This document shows positions 4,861 to 6,368 of a stretch of 6,368 nt of DNA, one piece after another. Every line of letters starts with the position of its first letter. The stretch's first letter is position 1. This DNA comes from an uncultured Lachnospiraceae bacterium. GTDB lineage: Bacteria > Bacillota > Clostridia > Lachnospirales > Lachnospiraceae. Position numbers and translations under genes: made by a program. The notes below the pieces were generated by a model, which saw nothing but the letters and a program-made list of their open reading frames with translations, made no database searches and was not told the DNA's origin. The stretch is from assembly GCA_947068385.1 (NCBI GenBank), contig CAMTBF010000227.1:1-6368 (forward strand), read 5' to 3'.

Positions 4861-6141
4861 ATGACACAGAAGATTTTTGTGGTGGATGGCAGACAGTTCC
4901 GCACGGAGAGCGACTATGCCTGTGCCAGACGTGACAAGGAAATCATTGATAAGCTGCGGGCAGAGACCGACTTCGGCGACAGAGAGGCGCTGGAGAAGCT
5001 GAACGGGGACCTGCGGGCAGGCAGATATAAGTTCATGACGCTCCTGGGGCAGGACTTCCGGGACGAGGTGGAGGCGCTGTTGAAAAAAGCCCCGGCCCAG
5101 GGTGCGGCTCAGAAGGAGGCGCAGAAGAAGCGCGGGCTGCGGGCGTCCGGCCAGGGGAAGGCCGGGGCCGGGCGGTCAGGCAGGGATCCCGGGCCAGGCG
5201 GCGCTGGCCCGGCGGAGCGGGAAGGCCGGCCCGGCCGTGATGGGCGAAGTGCCGGGGAGCGGAGGGCGCGGGACGGACAGGGGACGGCTCCGGCGGAGGA
5301 CGGCGCGGCCCTGGAGGGAATCGTGGCCCAGGAGCTCAGGAGACGGGAGAGGCGCAGGAAGCTCATCCTGCTGGCGTGCAGCGCCGTGGCGGTGTGCTGC
5401 CTGGGGTATTTCGCGGTTTATGCCTATTATGATTACCGGACCCGGAGCGCCTACGATGCCCTCAGCGAGCTGAAGGAGAAGCCTGCCATTGCCCCGGCTG
5501 TCACGCCGGATCCCGGCCCGCTCTACACGCTGGACGGGGAGGCCGAGCCACGGGAGGTGCTGGAGGAGTACCAGAACCTGCTGCTGAAGAACCGGAAGCT
5601 GATCGGCTGGGTGAAGATAGACGATACCTATATCGATTATCCGGTGATGCAGACTACGGACAATGAGTATTACCTGGACCACAACATGAACCAGGAATAC
5701 GACAAGAACGGCACGATATTCATGGACAAGGACTGCAATGTGCTGGAGCCCAGCACGAACTATATCCTGTACGGGCACCACATGCGGAACGGCAGGATGT
5801 TCGGGCAGCTGGATCAGTACAAGGACAAGTCCTTTTACGAGAAGCGTCCTATTATAGAATTCGACACCATCTACGAGAAGGGCACCTATCAGATCATGTA
5901 TGTGTTCCGGTCGAAGGTGTACAAGGAGACGGAAATCGTCTTCAAGTACTACCAGTTCATAGAAGCCAACGGTGAGCAGGAATTCGATTCCGCCATGGAG
6001 GAGATGGCGGCGCTGTCCCTCTATGATACAGGCGTGACGGCGCAGTACGGCGACCAGCTCCTGACCCTCTCCACCTGCGACTACCAGGAGACGGACGGAC
6101 GGTTCGTGGTGGTGGCGAAGAGGATTTCGGAGGGACAGTGA
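4861..6141 (+). CDS. Class B sortase with extended cytoplasmic N-terminus
   Basis: Sortases are membrane-anchored cysteine transpeptidases that attach surface proteins to the cell wall or join pilin subunits. The domain order in this 426-residue protein is: a helical N-terminal region (1-75, starting MTQKIFVVDGRQF), a long Gly/Arg/Ala/Pro-rich disordered linker (about 76-150), a basic helix ending RRRERRRK (160-167), one membrane segment (168-190), and an extracellular catalytic domain (about 225-426). Catalytic residues are His306 in LYGHHM, Cys406 in LSTCDY and Arg414 in DGRFVV. The YGHHM and TLSTCDY motifs point to class B. Most SrtB proteins are near 250 residues, so the long cytoplasmic part is the odd feature. 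AGGAAGAGAG (4850-4859) precedes the ATG closely. No substrate with a sorting motif is in the window, so the cargo is unknown. It is transcribed with a downstream 49-residue membrane protein gene. Confidence 0.93.
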   Translation: MTQKIFVVDGRQFRTESDYACARRDKEIIDKLRAETDFGDREALEKLNGDLRAGRYKFMTLLGQDFRDEVEALLKKAPAQGAAQKEAQKKRGLRASGQGKAGAGRSGRDPGPGGAGPAEREGRPGRDGRSAGERRARDGQGTAPAEDGAALEGIVAQELRRRERRRKLILLACSAVAVCCLGYFAVYAYYDYRTRSAYDALSELKEKPAIAPAVTPDPGPLYTLDGEAEPREVLEEYQNLLLKNRKLIGWVKIDDTYIDYPVMQTTDNEYYLDHNMNQEYDKNGTIFMDKDCNVLEPSTNYILYGHHMRNGRMFGQLDQYKDKSFYEKRPIIEFDTIYEKGTYQIMYVFRSKVYKETEIVFKYYQFIEANGEQEFDSAMEEMAALSLYDTGVTAQYGDQLLTLSTCDYQETDGRFVVVAKRISEGQ

Positions 6142-6144
6142 CGC

Positions 6145-6294
6145 GTGGGCTGCGCTTTCGCCTGCATGGCAGGGGCTGCGGCGGCATATCTCTTCGCAGG
6201 CTTCATGCCCAATGAGCTGATTGCCCTTCCGGTGGCGATCGTGCTGATGGTGGGGACGCTGTTCGGCATCCGGGTGGCGCAGGGGAGGAAGTAG
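6145..6294 (+). CDS. Small membrane protein of 49 residues next to the sortase
   Basis: This ORF starts at a GTG 3 nt after the sortase TGA, in the same frame, and ends at TAG 6292-6294. It encodes two hydrophobic helices (GCAFACMAGAAAAYLFAGF, residues 2-20, and LIALPVAIVLMVGTLFGIRV, residues 25-44), joined by a short MPNE turn and ending in the basic tail AQGRK. Positive charges at the C-terminus suggest a hairpin with both ends inside. GGAGGG at 6129-6134, inside the sortase gene, is 10 nt before the GTG and supports translation coupled to the sortase. ATG 6166 is an alternative start but would lose most of the first helix. It could assist sortase placement in the membrane, but no family is recognised. 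Translation by read-through of the sortase stop is a second possibility. Confidence 0.65.
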   Translation: MGCAFACMAGAAAAYLFAGFMPNELIALPVAIVLMVGTLFGIRVAQGRK

Positions 6295-6314
6295 GGATTC
6301 CATAGAAAAAAGAG

Positions 6315-6357
6315 AGGCTCTGCCATCGGATAGTGGATATCCGGGGCAGGGCCTTTT
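6315..6357 (+). terminator. Intrinsic terminator after the sortase unit
   Basis: AGGCTCTGCC (6315-6324) pairs with GGCAGGGCCT (6345-6354) over 10 bp with one G-U. An inner stem CGGATA (6327-6332) with TATCCG (6338-6343) closes a 5-nt loop. TTTT (6354-6357) and a second T run (6361-6366) follow. An A-rich stretch precedes the stem, so it may also work in the other direction for a gene beyond the window. Confidence 0.9.
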
Positions 6358-6368
6358 CGCTTTTTTGT

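Noticed and set aside
5176..6303. A 375-codon - strand frame opposite the sortase
   Set aside because: It is antisense to a sortase with intact catalytic residues, has no ribosome binding site of note, and crosses the small membrane gene.

Overview
The window looks like chromosomal DNA from a fairly GC-rich member of the Clostridia (Firmicutes), probably Lachnospiraceae. The reasons are a leucine-type T-box leader in front of leuS, strong Shine-Dalgarno sequences, a class B sortase with a long cytoplasmic N-terminal region, and a cysteine/glycine-rich protein of a kind I associate with Lachnospiraceae. The family assignment is an inference. I see no phage genes, transposase, CRISPR array, tRNA or rRNA.

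Left part (1-3223, + strand): the last codons of an unknown gene are followed by a near-consensus promoter, a T-box riboswitch with a CUC (Leu) specifier and a UGGU tRNA-end binding sequence, and its terminator. leuS, encoding an 804-residue leucyl-tRNA synthetase, follows. A long hairpin flanked by a 10-bp direct repeat lies between the T-box terminator and the leuS ribosome binding site, and it looks like an inserted small element. After leuS comes a separate promoter (TTTACT-N17-TATAAT) driving a 39-residue protein gene that ends at a hairpin terminator shared with the converging genes.

Middle part (3245-4704, - strand): three genes are read leftwards. The first encodes a 109-residue protein with 22 cysteines and an internal duplication. 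The other two form a two-gene unit encoding 162- and 97-residue helical proteins of unknown function, the first with a methionine-rich C-terminal half. Each transcription unit is preceded, at a suitable distance, by an exact match to the Bacillus sigma-K pattern (AC, 16-17 bp, CATANNNTA). This suggests mother-cell expression during sporulation and is the most interesting lead in the window.

Right part (4796-6368, + strand): a promoter diverging from the cysteine-rich gene drives a membrane-anchored class B sortase with His, Cys and Arg catalytic residues. A 49-residue two-helix membrane protein starts 3 nt after the sortase stop, in the same frame, and a strong hairpin terminator closes the unit. 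No sortase substrate with a sorting signal is visible in the window.
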